A DNA stretch of 64,000 nucleotides from CAWAYH01 sp963786195 (GTDB lineage Bacteria > Acidobacteriota > Vicinamibacteria > Vicinamibacterales > 2-12-FULL-66-21), in contig CAWAYH010000004.1 of the NCBI GenBank assembly GCA_963786195.1, positions 62,001 to 126,000 on the forward strand. Direction: 5' to 3'. Positions within the stretch are counted from its first letter, which is position 1. The number at the start of each line of letters is the position of its first letter. Position numbers and translations under genes: made by a program. Shown piece by piece: positions 7,516 to 15,655 of this stretch. A model generated the notes under the pieces. The model searched no databases and was not told the DNA's origin. It saw only the letters and a list, made by a program, of their open reading frames with translations.

Positions 7516-10155
7516 TCACGCGAGCCGCTCGGCAAACGACGTGTCGATGCCTTCGCGCTTCAACAGCGCGAGCAGCGCCGGACGGTCCAGCGCCTTGCGG
7601 TACGCTTCGGCCACGTGTACCGACCCGTCGCGCACGTGCGCCGCCAGCGAATCGGTCAGCGGAACCATCCCATGACGACGGCCGCTGTCGAGCGCAACCG
7701 GCAGCTGGAACGTCTTGCCTTCGAGGACGAGCGCGGCCACCGCGGGCGTGTTCAATAGAATCTCGCGCGCAACCGCCCGTCCGCCCCTGACTTTCCTCAA
7801 CAGCACCTGGGCCACGACGCCGCGCAGCGAACCGGCGAGCGACGTGCGCGCCTTCGGTCTCCGATCGGCGGGAAGCAGCTCCACGAGCCGTTCGACTGCA
7901 GCAATCGTGGACGATGCGGGCAGCGAGGCGAACACGAGCCGCCCCGATTCAGCCGCCTCGAGCGACGCGGCCACGATCTCGGCGGAGCGCAGATCCTCGA
8001 TCACCATCACATCCGGATCCTCGCGGACCGCCGCACGCACGGCCGCCGCCGCGTTCTCGGCGTCGCCTCGCGTCTCGCGCTGGCTGATGAAGGACCGCCG
8101 GCTCTCGTGCACGAACCCGATCTGCGATTCGATCGTGATGACGTGATCGCTCCGGGTGCGGTTGATGAGATCCACGAAGGCGTTGAGCAGCGTCGACTTG
8201 CCGCTGGCCCGCGCGCCCGTGACGAGCACGAGCCCGTCGGACTGTGACGCGAGCGCCTGAACTTCAGGCGTCAGCCCGAGCTGATCCGCCGAGATGGCCC
8301 TCGGCGGGAACATCCGGAAGATGACGCCGGGTCCGCGGTAGTCCCGGAACGTCTGACAGCGCACCCGCCCGAGCTCGGGCACGTCGCAGATCCACTCGAT
8401 CGGCCCGTTCTGCAGCGCGTCGCGGCGTCTGGGCGGCGCGAGATCCATGACCAGTCGATCGACGTCGGCCGCGGTCAGCACCGGTTCGCCCTCGAGCGCG
8501 CTGAATTCGCCGTCCACGCGGATCAGCGGCCGTGACTGCGCGACGACGTAGAGCGTGGACGCTCCGCGCGCGGCGGCAATCTGCAGCGTGTGCAGCAGCG
8601 GAGCGTCCGGGGCCGGCGGCGGCGCCGGAGGCGCACCAGGCCTGATCGGCGTTCTGGCCAGCGGCACGACGACTGCCGATCGCTCCTCTTCCTCGTCGAC
8701 GTCGAAGGCCATCTCGTGAGGAACGGAAGCTGCCGGCGCGAGGGGTTCTGGCGCAGCCGGGCGGTGGTCGTGTGAATCCGTCGGGCCTATCGGGACACGT
8801 GGATCGGGCGTGACATCCATTGACATCTCCGGAGGTGATGACGCGTGGGCGTGCGGTGTGTCCGCGTAGATCGCGTGTCCAGCGTCGATGTTCACCATGG
8901 CGTTCGCCATTGGCAGTTCGGTGGGGCCCTCCTGCAGGACAGGAGGCGCTTCGACGATTTCCGGCGCACGGAAAGTCGCAGCCAGGTCGGCCGCTGGCTG
9001 CACGGCAACCGGCTGCTCGATCACCGGCTCCGGGATCGGTTCTTCTGCGACAGGCTGTTCGCTGGCTGGCTGCGGCGCTGGTTCGTGCGCCGGCTGGCTG
9101 ACGACGAGTTCCGGTGCGGCCTCGACGGCTTCGACCGACGTCTCGACGCGATGAACGATCGCGGGTTCGCTCGACGTCGCAGCCATCACGGCCTCGTCGA
9201 ACAACGGCGCGCCGGCCACGATCATGACCAGTTCTGGAGCTGGCTCGGCTTCTTCGATTGGCATCAAGCCGGGTGGTGACAACTCGAACCGCGGCCCCGT
9301 GCTGCTCTCCGCCTCGAGCTCGGCGGACGTTTGGACGGATGCGTGCACGACGTCCACCGCGACCACTGCCGCCTCGAGCTCGGCGTCGATCCGCTGCTCC
9401 ACCACCAGTTCAACCGGTTGCTCTTCTTCGTCTTCATCTTCCGCGGCGACATTCTGGTCCTCGACGGGCTCCCGCACGTCCACGACCTCCGGCATGATGC
9501 TCGAGGTCAGCAGCGTCGTCGCGGTTGCCGCGAGCATCGCATCGACTTCTTCTTCCGTCGGGACACCTTGCGGCTCGTCATCCACGATCTGGATTGCATC
9601 GTCCGGGATTGACTCCTCGGCAATCTCTTCGGGCACCTGCGCAGGCTCTTGTGTCATCTGCGCGGGCTCGACGCTCGCGGCGGGAGCAGCGTCTGACGCG
9701 TGAACCGTCAGCGTTGCCTCCTGCCTCGGCTGACTCTCCGCTTGCGGCGCTTCCGGCTGACTGTCGGCTTGCAGCGCTTCCGGCTGACTCTCGGCTTGCG
9801 GCGCTTCAACCGGTCGTCGACGCACCTCGAGCCAGACGTCCTCTCCGCCCCTGGCGACGACGACGGTGAAGCGATCGGTGAGACCTTGTGGTGCGAGGAT
9901 TTCGTGTTCGATCGCGCCGAACTCGTCCAGCGCGTGCTGCTGTTCCTTCGGCAGGATCTCGCCGAGCATGCTCTGGACGGCTTCGAACGTCAGCACGCGG
10001 GACGAGAGCTCGACCTGTCCCCACGCCAGGGGGCCGCGGTACGCATTCATCGAGGCGGACGCGGTGACGACGTACGGCTTCTCGCCGACGTGCATCACCA
10101 GCGCGTCGCCTTCGAGGCGAACGATGGCTTCGAGCAGTGAGTCGATCAGCTTCAC
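7516..10155 (-). CDS. PilT/GspE-like ATPase with a long acidic-proline linker and altered catalytic boxes
   Basis: This 879-residue protein has three parts. Residues 1-112 form an unrecognised globular domain. Residues about 113-519 are a low-complexity Ala/Glu/Pro/Val linker. Residues 520-879 resemble the twitching-motility ATPase PilT. The Walker A motif GARASGKST (647-655) is intact, and FVHESRRSFISQRE and AVREDPDVMVI are typical. The other boxes are changed: the Asp box reads IESQIGFVH instead of the usual DPIE form, Walker B ends in VIEDLRSAE rather than VGEMRD, and the His box LHT is LPA (Pro746). It may bind ATP but hydrolyse it poorly, so a regulatory or scaffolding role is possible. 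No other pilus gene is nearby. Confidence 0.8.
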   Translation of the reverse strand: MKLIDSLLEAIVRLEGDALVMHVGEKPYVVTASASMNAYRGPLAWGQVELSSRVLTFEAVQSMLGEILPKEQQHALDEFGAIEHEILAPQGLTDRFTVVVARGGEDVWLEVRRRPVEAPQAESQPEALQADSQPEAPQAESQPRQEATLTVHASDAAPAASVEPAQMTQEPAQVPEEIAEESIPDDAIQIVDDEPQGVPTEEEVDAMLAATATTLLTSSIMPEVVDVREPVEDQNVAAEDEDEEEQPVELVVEQRIDAELEAAVVAVDVVHASVQTSAELEAESSTGPRFELSPPGLMPIEEAEPAPELVMIVAGAPLFDEAVMAATSSEPAIVHRVETSVEAVEAAPELVVSQPAHEPAPQPASEQPVAEEPIPEPVIEQPVAVQPAADLAATFRAPEIVEAPPVLQEGPTELPMANAMVNIDAGHAIYADTPHAHASSPPEMSMDVTPDPRVPIGPTDSHDHRPAAPEPLAPAASVPHEMAFDVDEEEERSAVVVPLARTPIRPGAPPAPPPAPDAPLLHTLQIAAARGASTLYVVAQSRPLIRVDGEFSALEGEPVLTAADVDRLVMDLAPPRRRDALQNGPIEWICDVPELGRVRCQTFRDYRGPGVIFRMFPPRAISADQLGLTPEVQALASQSDGLVLVTGARASGKSTLLNAFVDLINRTRSDHVITIESQIGFVHESRRSFISQRETRGDAENAAAAVRAAVREDPDVMVIEDLRSAEIVAASLEAAESGRLVFASLPASSTIAAVERLVELLPADRRPKARTSLAGSLRGVVAQVLLRKVRGGRAVAREILLNTPAVAALVLEGKTFQLPVALDSGRRHGMVPLTDSLAAHVRDGSVHVAEAYRKALDRPALLALLKREGIDTSFAERLA
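9727..9807 (-). repeat. Three tandem 27-bp units inside the PilT-like linker
   Basis: Three near-identical 27-base units (9727-9753, 9754-9780, 9781-9807) encode the nine-residue repeat EAPQAESQP with small changes, at the start of the linker. The unit is a multiple of three, so copy number can vary without loss of frame. Confidence 0.85.
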
Positions 10156-10223
10156 AAGCGCGTTCCGGTCCTCGGATCGATCGGAGTGACCCGACGAATT
10201 TTCGGTTCCGCGGGGGTCTGGCT

Positions 10224-10604
10224 TTAGCAGTTCTGCGGACGCGCCGAGCCCACTTCGTAGATGCGAACGAGCTCGATCAACTTGTAGCCGCGCGTCTGAT
10301 AGGGCGGAATTACACGTTCCGTCCGCAGGTACTGCAGCATGCTTTCGTCAGCGTAGTCGGGCGCGCCGATGCCGGGGAGGCTCTCTAGGGCCGACGAAAG
10401 CGCAGGAATCGTCAGACGTGCCCGTCGATCCGGCACAAATCCAACGTAAACCTCATTGCTGATGAAGCTGAACGCCGCCTCCGCCCGCGTCGCCGGTGCG
10501 TCCTGCACTTTCACAAATTGCACACGCGCGAGCGTGCGCAGTGCATCGACGAGCAGCTGTGTGAAGGCGCCTTCCCCGGACCATTCCGAGGAGTCGAACT
10601 CCAT
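10224..10604 (-). CDS. Hypothetical protein, 126 residues
   Basis: Starting at ATG 10604 (MEFDSSEWSGEGAFTQLLVD), the product is a soluble alpha/beta protein with no signal peptide or membrane segment. Notable stretches are LARVQFVKVQDAPATRAEAAF, NEVYVGFVPDRRARLTIPAL and a C-terminal half rich in Tyr and Arg (YLRTERVIPPYQTRGYKLIE). I do not recognise a family. It lies between menG and the PilT-like gene on the same strand, 68 bases before the latter. The longer frame upstream only passes through a low-complexity repeat and is not coding. Confidence 0.65.
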   Translation of the reverse strand: MEFDSSEWSGEGAFTQLLVDALRTLARVQFVKVQDAPATRAEAAFSFISNEVYVGFVPDRRARLTIPALSSALESLPGIGAPDYADESMLQYLRTERVIPPYQTRGYKLIELVRIYEVGSARPQNC

Positions 10605-10626
10605 CTGATCGATGGTAACACCTTTT

Positions 10627-10713
10627 GACTGCGGATTGCGGATTGCGGACTGCCGATTGTGAATGGGGATTGCGGATGGCGGATTGCGGATTGGGATTGT
10701 CGGATTGCGGATT
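10627..10713. repeat. Imperfect GGATTGC tandem repeat
   Basis: About 85 bases consist of degenerate copies of GCGGATTGCGGATT, interrupted by CCGATTGTGAATGGG. They fill the spacer between menG and the 126-residue hypothetical gene. Read on the minus strand they give a meaningless Asn/Pro/Ile/Arg-rich peptide. Confidence 0.8.
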
Positions 10714-10720
10714 GTTTCCC

Positions 10721-11431
10721 CTATTTGACGGCCCGGTGAATGGCCATCAGGCCGCCGAGCACCGGGTACCAGTCGCACGACGCAAACCCTTCGGCGCGCG
10801 CGAGTTCGCAGACGGCGGCGGCGCCCGGGTAGCGCCGAATCGATTCGGGGATGTAGCGATAGGTATCCGGGTCGCGATGCAGTGCCAGCCCCAGCGTCGA
10901 ACCCACGAGCGTCAGGTATGTGAGGTACACGCCGCGGACGACACGATTCGAGGGGCGGTTGAAATCGAGCGACAGCAGGACGCCGCCCGGACGCAGGACA
11001 CGGCGCGTTTCCGCGAGCGCAGGTGAGATCTTCGGAACGTTGCGAATGCCATACCCGGTGGTCACCACGTCGAAGACCGCATCCGGAAACGGCAGCGACA
11101 TCATGTCGCCGGCCACGAACGCCGACGTCGAACGGTCGCGCTTCAGTCGCGCGAGCTCGAGCATGCGCGGCGTGATGTCGAGACCCACGGCTCGTGCGCC
11201 ACCGTCTTCGAGCGCAAAGGTAATGTCGCCGGTCCCGCACGCCAGATCGAGCGCCCTCATCCCGGGACGCGCGGAAGCCATGGTGACGAGCGTCCGCTTC
11301 CACCGGCGATCCTGTCCGCCGGACAGCAGGACCGTGATCAGATCGTAGCGATCGGCAATCGTCGAGAAGAGACGTCTGACGTAGGGAGCTTTCGTGTCGG
11401 GCGATTCGAGCGCGGAGCGGAGTCGTGTCAA
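10721..11431 (-). CDS. menG: Demethylmenaquinone/ubiquinone C-methyltransferase
   Basis: The 236-residue protein carries the UbiE/MenG pattern: VRRLFSTIADRYDLITVLLSGGQDRRWKR, the SAM-binding loop ALDLACGTGDI, GLDITPRMLELAR, GDMMSLPFPDAVFDVVTTGYGIRNV, and RVLRPGGVLLSLDF followed by YRYIPESIRRYPG. It adds the ring methyl group in the last step of menaquinone (or ubiquinone) synthesis. The start is TTG at 11431, because no ATG or GTG lies nearer the conserved N-terminus; its ribosome site is weak. It lies 19 bases after the cupredoxin gene on the same strand. Confidence 0.9.
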   Translation of the reverse strand: MTRLRSALESPDTKAPYVRRLFSTIADRYDLITVLLSGGQDRRWKRTLVTMASARPGMRALDLACGTGDITFALEDGGARAVGLDITPRMLELARLKRDRSTSAFVAGDMMSLPFPDAVFDVVTTGYGIRNVPKISPALAETRRVLRPGGVLLSLDFNRPSNRVVRGVYLTYLTLVGSTLGLALHRDPDTYRYIPESIRRYPGAAAVCELARAEGFASCDWYPVLGGLMAIHRAVK

Positions 11432-11450
11432 CAGACCGTCGACAGCGATC

Positions 11451-11864
11451 TTATTTCACGTCGATGGTGCCTCGCATCATGGCGGCGTGCGGCGTGCAGC
11501 TGTAGCTGTAGGAACCCGACGCGTCGGGAACGGTGAACTCGATCTGATCCTGTCCCTTTCCGTCGAGCAGGCGGGTGCCGACGCTCCAGTCGCGGACCAC
11601 GAAATCGTGGGACATGCCCGCGTCCGTGTTGCGAAGGACGAGGCGGATCCGCTCGCCCGGTCGGGCTTCGATCGTCGGGTTCGGCGCCGTCTCACCGTCG
11701 ACGTAGAACGTCATGTCCCGGGCCACCAGCCGGATTTCACGCACGCCGACGTCCGGCCCGCGACGGTCCGCGAAGACGTCGCTGGCCTGGCGAGGCACGA
11801 GCACAGCCACGGCGAGGACGATCGCCGTCACAACCGCCGCACGAAAGGACCTGTTCCTGGTCAT
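11451..11864 (-). CDS. Secreted cupredoxin (plastocyanin-like, type I copper)
   Basis: The 137-residue product has an N-terminal export helix (AAVVTAIVLAVAVLV) and one cupredoxin domain. The copper ligands are visible: His in GMSHDFVV and the Cys-His-Met set in SYSCTPHAAMM. Such proteins carry electrons in the periplasm or bind copper. The ATG overlaps the stop of the ZIP-type transporter as ATGA, so the two are translationally coupled. Together with the multicopper oxidase this forms a compact metal-handling operon. Confidence 0.88.
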   Translation of the reverse strand: MTRNRSFRAAVVTAIVLAVAVLVPRQASDVFADRRGPDVGVREIRLVARDMTFYVDGETAPNPTIEARPGERIRLVLRNTDAGMSHDFVVRDWSVGTRLLDGKGQDQIEFTVPDASGSYSYSCTPHAAMMRGTIDVK

Positions 11865-13069
11865 CCGACCAATAACCCCGTTGCGTACATGACGCCAAAC
11901 CCGGCGAACAGCCCAATCATCACCGGCGCCGACGCGAACCGTTCGGACATCGGACGATCGCCTGCGACCTGACGGGCAATCTGCAGTGTGACCTGCGCGA
12001 TGGCGCCCGCGCCCAGGCCCAGAAAGAACACGGCGAGGACGGGCGAATACGCCAGGCCGCCGATCCAGGCGCCGGCAATCGTCGGCACGCCGCCGATCAG
12101 GCCGAGCCGAATCAGTGCTGCCACCGACGGACGTTCCTTCGCGATCGGCGCGATGATCGCCAGCCCTTCCGTCGTGTTGTGCAGCGTGAACCCGATCAGA
12201 AGCAAAGTCCCCAGCGCGGCTTCGCCCAGCGCGTACGCCGCACCGATCGCGAGCCCTTCACCGAAGTTGTGCAGACCGATGCCCACGGCAATCAAGAGCG
12301 CCAGCACGAAGCCCTGCGATCCGGCGACTCGTGCCCGAGCCCGCCGGGCCCTGAGCCAGGCGCCAAACCACTCGAGCGCGAGATATGCGCCCACTGCGCC
12401 AGCCACGAAGAGTGCGAGACCCTGATAGGAGGCGGGCGTTTCGGCCGCACGCTCCAGACCCTCGTGGACGGTATCCACGAACAGAAACGCGAGCAGACCA
12501 ACCGTCAGCGCGAGCAGGACATCGAGTCCGACCCGCCCGATTTTCGCGACGAGCGGGTACCAGAGCAGGCCCAGCGCGACGGGGATCACGCCGACGTAGA
12601 TGCCGATGAGCGTGAACGCGATCAGATAGCGCGCGTCCGGCTTCGGCGAAGCCACGGCGACGGGAATCTCGTGCTCGAAGCCGGTGCCTGTCGACGTCAG
12701 GACCTTCACCAGGTGCGCTTCGCCCTGCACCCACGGATACGGAATCTGGAGCCGCGTCTTGCCCAGGTGCCGCAGCGTCGATCCATTCGTCGACGTGAAC
12801 GCCCAGTACGCATCGTCTACCGTCACCTGCGCGATCGTGACGGGATCGGGGCCGTCGTTGAGAACGGTGAGCGTAATCCCGTCGCTGCCGAGCACGGCGC
12901 GTTCGATCGACAGACGCTCGACCGGCGGCACTCCCTCTCCGCGCAGTCTCTCGGCCGGCTCGGTCCGGACGATCAGGAACACGAGCGCCGCGAGCAACGC
13001 CAGCGGGATCAGCGCGATGAGCCAGAGGCGCGGCGTGGACTGCGCGGCGGCGACCGCCTCAGGTGTCAC
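11861..13069 (-). CDS. ZIP-family metal transporter with extra extracytoplasmic N-terminal domain
   Basis: GTG 13069 is chosen because GGGGGGA lies just upstream; it overlaps the multicopper oxidase stop by 11 bases. After an N-terminal helix (LWLIALIPLALLAALVFLIV) comes a beta-rich domain of about 110 residues (VERLSIERAVLGSDGITLTVLN ... TGTGFEHEIPVAV). A ZIP core with about seven helices follows. The metal-site helices read GIGLHNFGEGLAIGAAY and GFTLHNTTEGLAI, the classic HNxxEG pairs. ZIP proteins bring Zn, Fe or Mn into the cytoplasm. The N-terminal Ig-like domain is not part of the usual family and may receive metal from the neighbouring cupredoxin or oxidase. Confidence 0.88.
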   Translation of the reverse strand: MTPEAVAAAQSTPRLWLIALIPLALLAALVFLIVRTEPAERLRGEGVPPVERLSIERAVLGSDGITLTVLNDGPDPVTIAQVTVDDAYWAFTSTNGSTLRHLGKTRLQIPYPWVQGEAHLVKVLTSTGTGFEHEIPVAVASPKPDARYLIAFTLIGIYVGVIPVALGLLWYPLVAKIGRVGLDVLLALTVGLLAFLFVDTVHEGLERAAETPASYQGLALFVAGAVGAYLALEWFGAWLRARRARARVAGSQGFVLALLIAVGIGLHNFGEGLAIGAAYALGEAALGTLLLIGFTLHNTTEGLAIIAPIAKERPSVAALIRLGLIGGVPTIAGAWIGGLAYSPVLAVFFLGLGAGAIAQVTLQIARQVAGDRPMSERFASAPVMIGLFAGFGVMYATGLLVG

Positions 13070-14102
13070 GACGTCCCCCCGTGGCCTCGAACATTCCCAT
13101 CCAGCCGAGCTCAGCAAACTCGCTCTGGTGCGCGTGGAACATGAAACGGCCGGGATAGCGGAACCGCGTTTCGAGAATCGCGCGCTCGCCCTGACACAGC
13201 ATCACGGTGTCCGTGGTTTCCGTCGTCGTCATCGACGTGCCCGTGCGGAACACGTCGAAGAACATGCCGTGCAGATGAAGGCTGTTGATCAGATCGAACT
13301 CGGTCAGGTTGACGACATACATGCGAACGAGCTTGCCGACCTCGACCTTGATCGGCTCGTTCATGTAGTAATGCGCGACGGTATTGACCGCGTAAACCTC
13401 GTTGTCCGCGTCGAAGTTCGTGTCGAAGCCGTTCATCACCATGACCAGCTCGTCGGCCGCCGGTCTGGCTTTGCGTGGATCCACGATGAACACACCGTAG
13501 AGGCCCTTGTGGATGTGGCGCTTCAGGGGAACAGCGTGGCAGTGATACAGATGCATGCCGAACGGCTCGGCGTCGAACTCGTACACGAACTTTCCGCCGG
13601 GCATGACCTGGTGCTCCGGCAGCGATCCGTCCATCTCCGGCGGATGCCAGCCATGAAAGTGAATCGTGTGCGGATGCGTCCCGAGATTCTGGAATGTCAC
13701 GCGGACGCGATCCCCTTCCGTCGCGCGCAGCGTGGGTCCCGGGACCTGGCCGTTGAACGTCCATGCCGGAAAGAACATGCCGGGCGCGATTTCGATCTCG
13801 CGGTCGATTGCGACGATCTCGTACTCCCGCATGAGCGAGCCGTCGGGCCGGGGCGTCTCTTTGTAGTAGCGCGCCCGGTCTTCGGCAGGCCTGTCTGAGA
13901 AGTTCCAGGCGCGCAGGAACGTGACCGGGTTGAACGATTCGGTGGACACGCGCCCGACCGAGCCCATGGCGTGCCCGTGCTGCATCGCGCCGTACGACGG
14001 CTGGGCCTGCTGGCCGGACAGACGGCGAGCACCCAGCATCAGCGCTGAGGCAGCTGAGCCCAGCCCAGCCATTCGGAACCATGATCGACGCGTGACCGGC
14101 AT
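13059..14102 (-). CDS. Two-domain multicopper oxidase, Tat-type leader
   Basis: ATG 14102 gives a twin-arginine-like leader (VTRRSWFRMAGLGSAASALML). The two cupredoxin domains show TIHFHGWHPPEMDG, HLYHCHAVPLKRHIHKGLYG, LHLHGMFFDVF and FMFHAHQSEFAELGWMGMFE. The single type 1 copper site (Cys in HCH) is in domain 1, while the domain 2 equivalent reads HAH. This arrangement is known from two-domain laccases and nitrite-reductase-like oxidases. It probably oxidises a metal (Cu, Mn or Fe) or a phenol with oxygen in the periplasm. It is the first gene of the oxidase-ZIP-cupredoxin operon and diverges from a DtxR-type regulator gene. Confidence 0.9.
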   Translation of the reverse strand: MPVTRRSWFRMAGLGSAASALMLGARRLSGQQAQPSYGAMQHGHAMGSVGRVSTESFNPVTFLRAWNFSDRPAEDRARYYKETPRPDGSLMREYEIVAIDREIEIAPGMFFPAWTFNGQVPGPTLRATEGDRVRVTFQNLGTHPHTIHFHGWHPPEMDGSLPEHQVMPGGKFVYEFDAEPFGMHLYHCHAVPLKRHIHKGLYGVFIVDPRKARPAADELVMVMNGFDTNFDADNEVYAVNTVAHYYMNEPIKVEVGKLVRMYVVNLTEFDLINSLHLHGMFFDVFRTGTSMTTTETTDTVMLCQGERAILETRFRYPGRFMFHAHQSEFAELGWMGMFEATGGRRDT

Positions 14103-14126
14103 TTGGAGGCCTCGAGTCCCTCGGTT

Positions 14127-14155
14127 TTGACAATTCAAAATATAGAGTTTATGCT
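14127..14155 (+). promoter_or_regulatory. Predicted promoter for the DtxR/MntR-type gene
   Basis: TTGACA (14127-14132), a 17-base spacer and TATGCT (14150-14155) lie 16 bases before the ATG at 14171. The region is unusually AT-rich for this genome. A short or nearly absent leader is implied. Confidence 0.6.
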
Positions 14156-14167
14156 GCAGAAAGTCAA
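14139..14167 (-). promoter_or_regulatory. Predicted promoter for the multicopper oxidase operon
   Basis: On the minus strand, TTGACT (14167-14162), 17 bases and TATATT (14144-14139) form a good sigma-70 promoter 37 bases before the oxidase start. It overlaps the opposite promoter. The arms TTTGAC and GTCAAA flank both, so a regulator bound here would control both directions. Confidence 0.65.
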
Positions 14168-14170
14168 ACG

Positions 14171-15655
14171 ATGCTGCCCTCGCATACTGTTGAGAATTAC
14201 CTGAAGGCGATATTTCAGGCCCAAATCGCTCTGAGCGGCCCGGACGCCCTCGTCCCGATGGGGCATTTGTCCTCAGCCCTTGGGGTGGTACCCGGGACGG
14301 CGACCGCGATGGTGAAGACCCTGGCCGAATCCGGGCTGGCCCGGTACGAACCCTACGCCGGGGTACGGCTGACGCAGGCCGGCGAGCGACTCGCCGCCCG
14401 CGTGCTGCGCCGTCACCGGTTGATCGAACTGTTTCTGGTGCAGGTGATGGGTATGAGCTGGGCAGAAGTGCACGACGAGGCCGAACACCTGGAGCACGCC
14501 GTTTCGGATCGGCTCATCGATCGCATCGACGAGATGCTGGGCAGACCGTCGGTCGACCCTCACGGTGATCCGATCCCGGGGCCGGAGGGCACGGTGAGCC
14601 ACCCGCAGTACGACACGCTGCTGACGTGTCCGCTGCATGCGCCCGTCACGGTGCGTCGAGTCAGCGATCAGGACAGCGAGTTCCTGCGCTTCGCCGAGCG
14701 GCACAACCTCAAGCCAGGTCAGGAGGTCCAGGTCGAGGATCGCGACGCCGCCGCGGACAGCGTGCGCCTGCGCGGCGGCTCGGATCGTGAGTTCACGATC
14801 GGCGCGCGCGCGGCGTCCAAAGTGCTCGTGCAGGTTGCGCGCGTCGTGATCGTCACGCTGGCGCTGGCCGGTACGGCGCTGGCACAGAACGTCGCTGCCC
14901 CGCGGCCGCAGGTCAAGGAATTCGCCATCACCGACAACTCGTTCCTCGTCGAGGAAGCATTCAATCAGGAACCCGGTATCTTTCAGAACATCGCCAACGT
15001 GCTGTTCGTCAACGGCAACTGGGCACTCTCGTTCACGCAGGAATGGCCCATCGTTTCACAGGCCCACCAGCTCTCGTTTACGCTGTCTGGCGTCGATAAC
15101 GGCGAAGGGTCAGGCATCGGCGATACGCTGATCAACTATCGCTACCAGGCCATGATGGAAGGTCCGGGCCGTCCGGCGTTCTCTCCGCGCGTGAGTCTGG
15201 TTCTGCCGACGGGCGAGGTCCCGCGACTGCTGGGTGCCGGATCGCCGGGCCTGCAGATCAACCTGCCGTTCAGCAAGCAGACGGGCGATTGGTATTGGCA
15301 CTGGAATGCGGGCGCGACCTGGCTGCCCAAGGCGGACTCGGTCTCGCTGAATGGCGTGCCGACCGATCGCTCGTTGAATCTGTTCTCGCCGTTCCTGGCC
15401 GGCAGCGGCATCTATCGCGTCCGGCAGATGTTCAACGTGATGCTCGAGGGCACGATCGTCTTTCAGGAGGTCGCCCTGGACGGCACGACGGCCCGCGAAA
15501 ACATCTACACGTTTTCACCGGGCGCCCGGGGCGGCTGGAATCTCGGCGATCAGCAGCTGATTCTCGGCGCGGCGTTTCCCATCATCTGGGCCGCAGGCGA
15601 GTCGGAGGCAGGTTTCTTCTTGTATCTGTCGTACGAGCTGCCCTTCAAGAAGTGA
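14171..15655 (+). CDS. DtxR/MntR-type regulator joined in frame to an outer-membrane transporter (probably two genes)
   Basis: The frame encodes 494 residues. Residues 1-220 are a metal-dependent DtxR/MntR-type repressor: winged helix (HTVENYLKAIFQAQ, SALGVVPGTATAMVKTLAESGL), metal-binding and dimer helix (RHRLIELFLVQVMGMSW, DEAEHLEHAVSD), the CPLHAP region and a FeoA-like SH3 domain ending ARAASKVLVQV. The frame then runs into a signal-peptide-like stretch, VVIVTLALAGTALAQ, and about 260 residues of a beta-barrel protein of the MetA-phenol-degradation transporter type. A cytosolic repressor fused to a barrel makes no sense topologically. A GTGA at 14846 shows the expected stop/start overlap one frame away, so a single-base indel probably joined two coupled genes. 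Confidence 0.8.
   Translation: MLPSHTVENYLKAIFQAQIALSGPDALVPMGHLSSALGVVPGTATAMVKTLAESGLARYEPYAGVRLTQAGERLAARVLRRHRLIELFLVQVMGMSWAEVHDEAEHLEHAVSDRLIDRIDEMLGRPSVDPHGDPIPGPEGTVSHPQYDTLLTCPLHAPVTVRRVSDQDSEFLRFAERHNLKPGQEVQVEDRDAAADSVRLRGGSDREFTIGARAASKVLVQVARVVIVTLALAGTALAQNVAAPRPQVKEFAITDNSFLVEEAFNQEPGIFQNIANVLFVNGNWALSFTQEWPIVSQAHQLSFTLSGVDNGEGSGIGDTLINYRYQAMMEGPGRPAFSPRVSLVLPTGEVPRLLGAGSPGLQINLPFSKQTGDWYWHWNAGATWLPKADSVSLNGVPTDRSLNLFSPFLAGSGIYRVRQMFNVMLEGTIVFQEVALDGTTARENIYTFSPGARGGWNLGDQQLILGAAFPIIWAAGESEAGFFLYLSYELPFKK
14846..15655 (+). CDS. Outer-membrane transporter (MetA-phenol-type beta barrel), likely separate gene
   Basis: If GTG 14846 is the true start, the product is about 269 residues. 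It would have a short leader (VIVTLALAGTALAQ) and a barrel with alternating aromatic strands (NWALSFTQEWPIVSQAHQL, GIGDTLINYRYQAM, RPAFSPRVSLVLPTGEVP). It ends in the outer-membrane signature FLYLSYELPFKK. These proteins are outer-membrane channels of unclear substrate. Under this reading the regulator would stop at the TGA overlapping this GTG, which needs one base fewer upstream. Confidence 0.5.
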   Translation: MIVTLALAGTALAQNVAAPRPQVKEFAITDNSFLVEEAFNQEPGIFQNIANVLFVNGNWALSFTQEWPIVSQAHQLSFTLSGVDNGEGSGIGDTLINYRYQAMMEGPGRPAFSPRVSLVLPTGEVPRLLGAGSPGLQINLPFSKQTGDWYWHWNAGATWLPKADSVSLNGVPTDRSLNLFSPFLAGSGIYRVRQMFNVMLEGTIVFQEVALDGTTARENIYTFSPGARGGWNLGDQQLILGAAFPIIWAAGESEAGFFLYLSYELPFKK

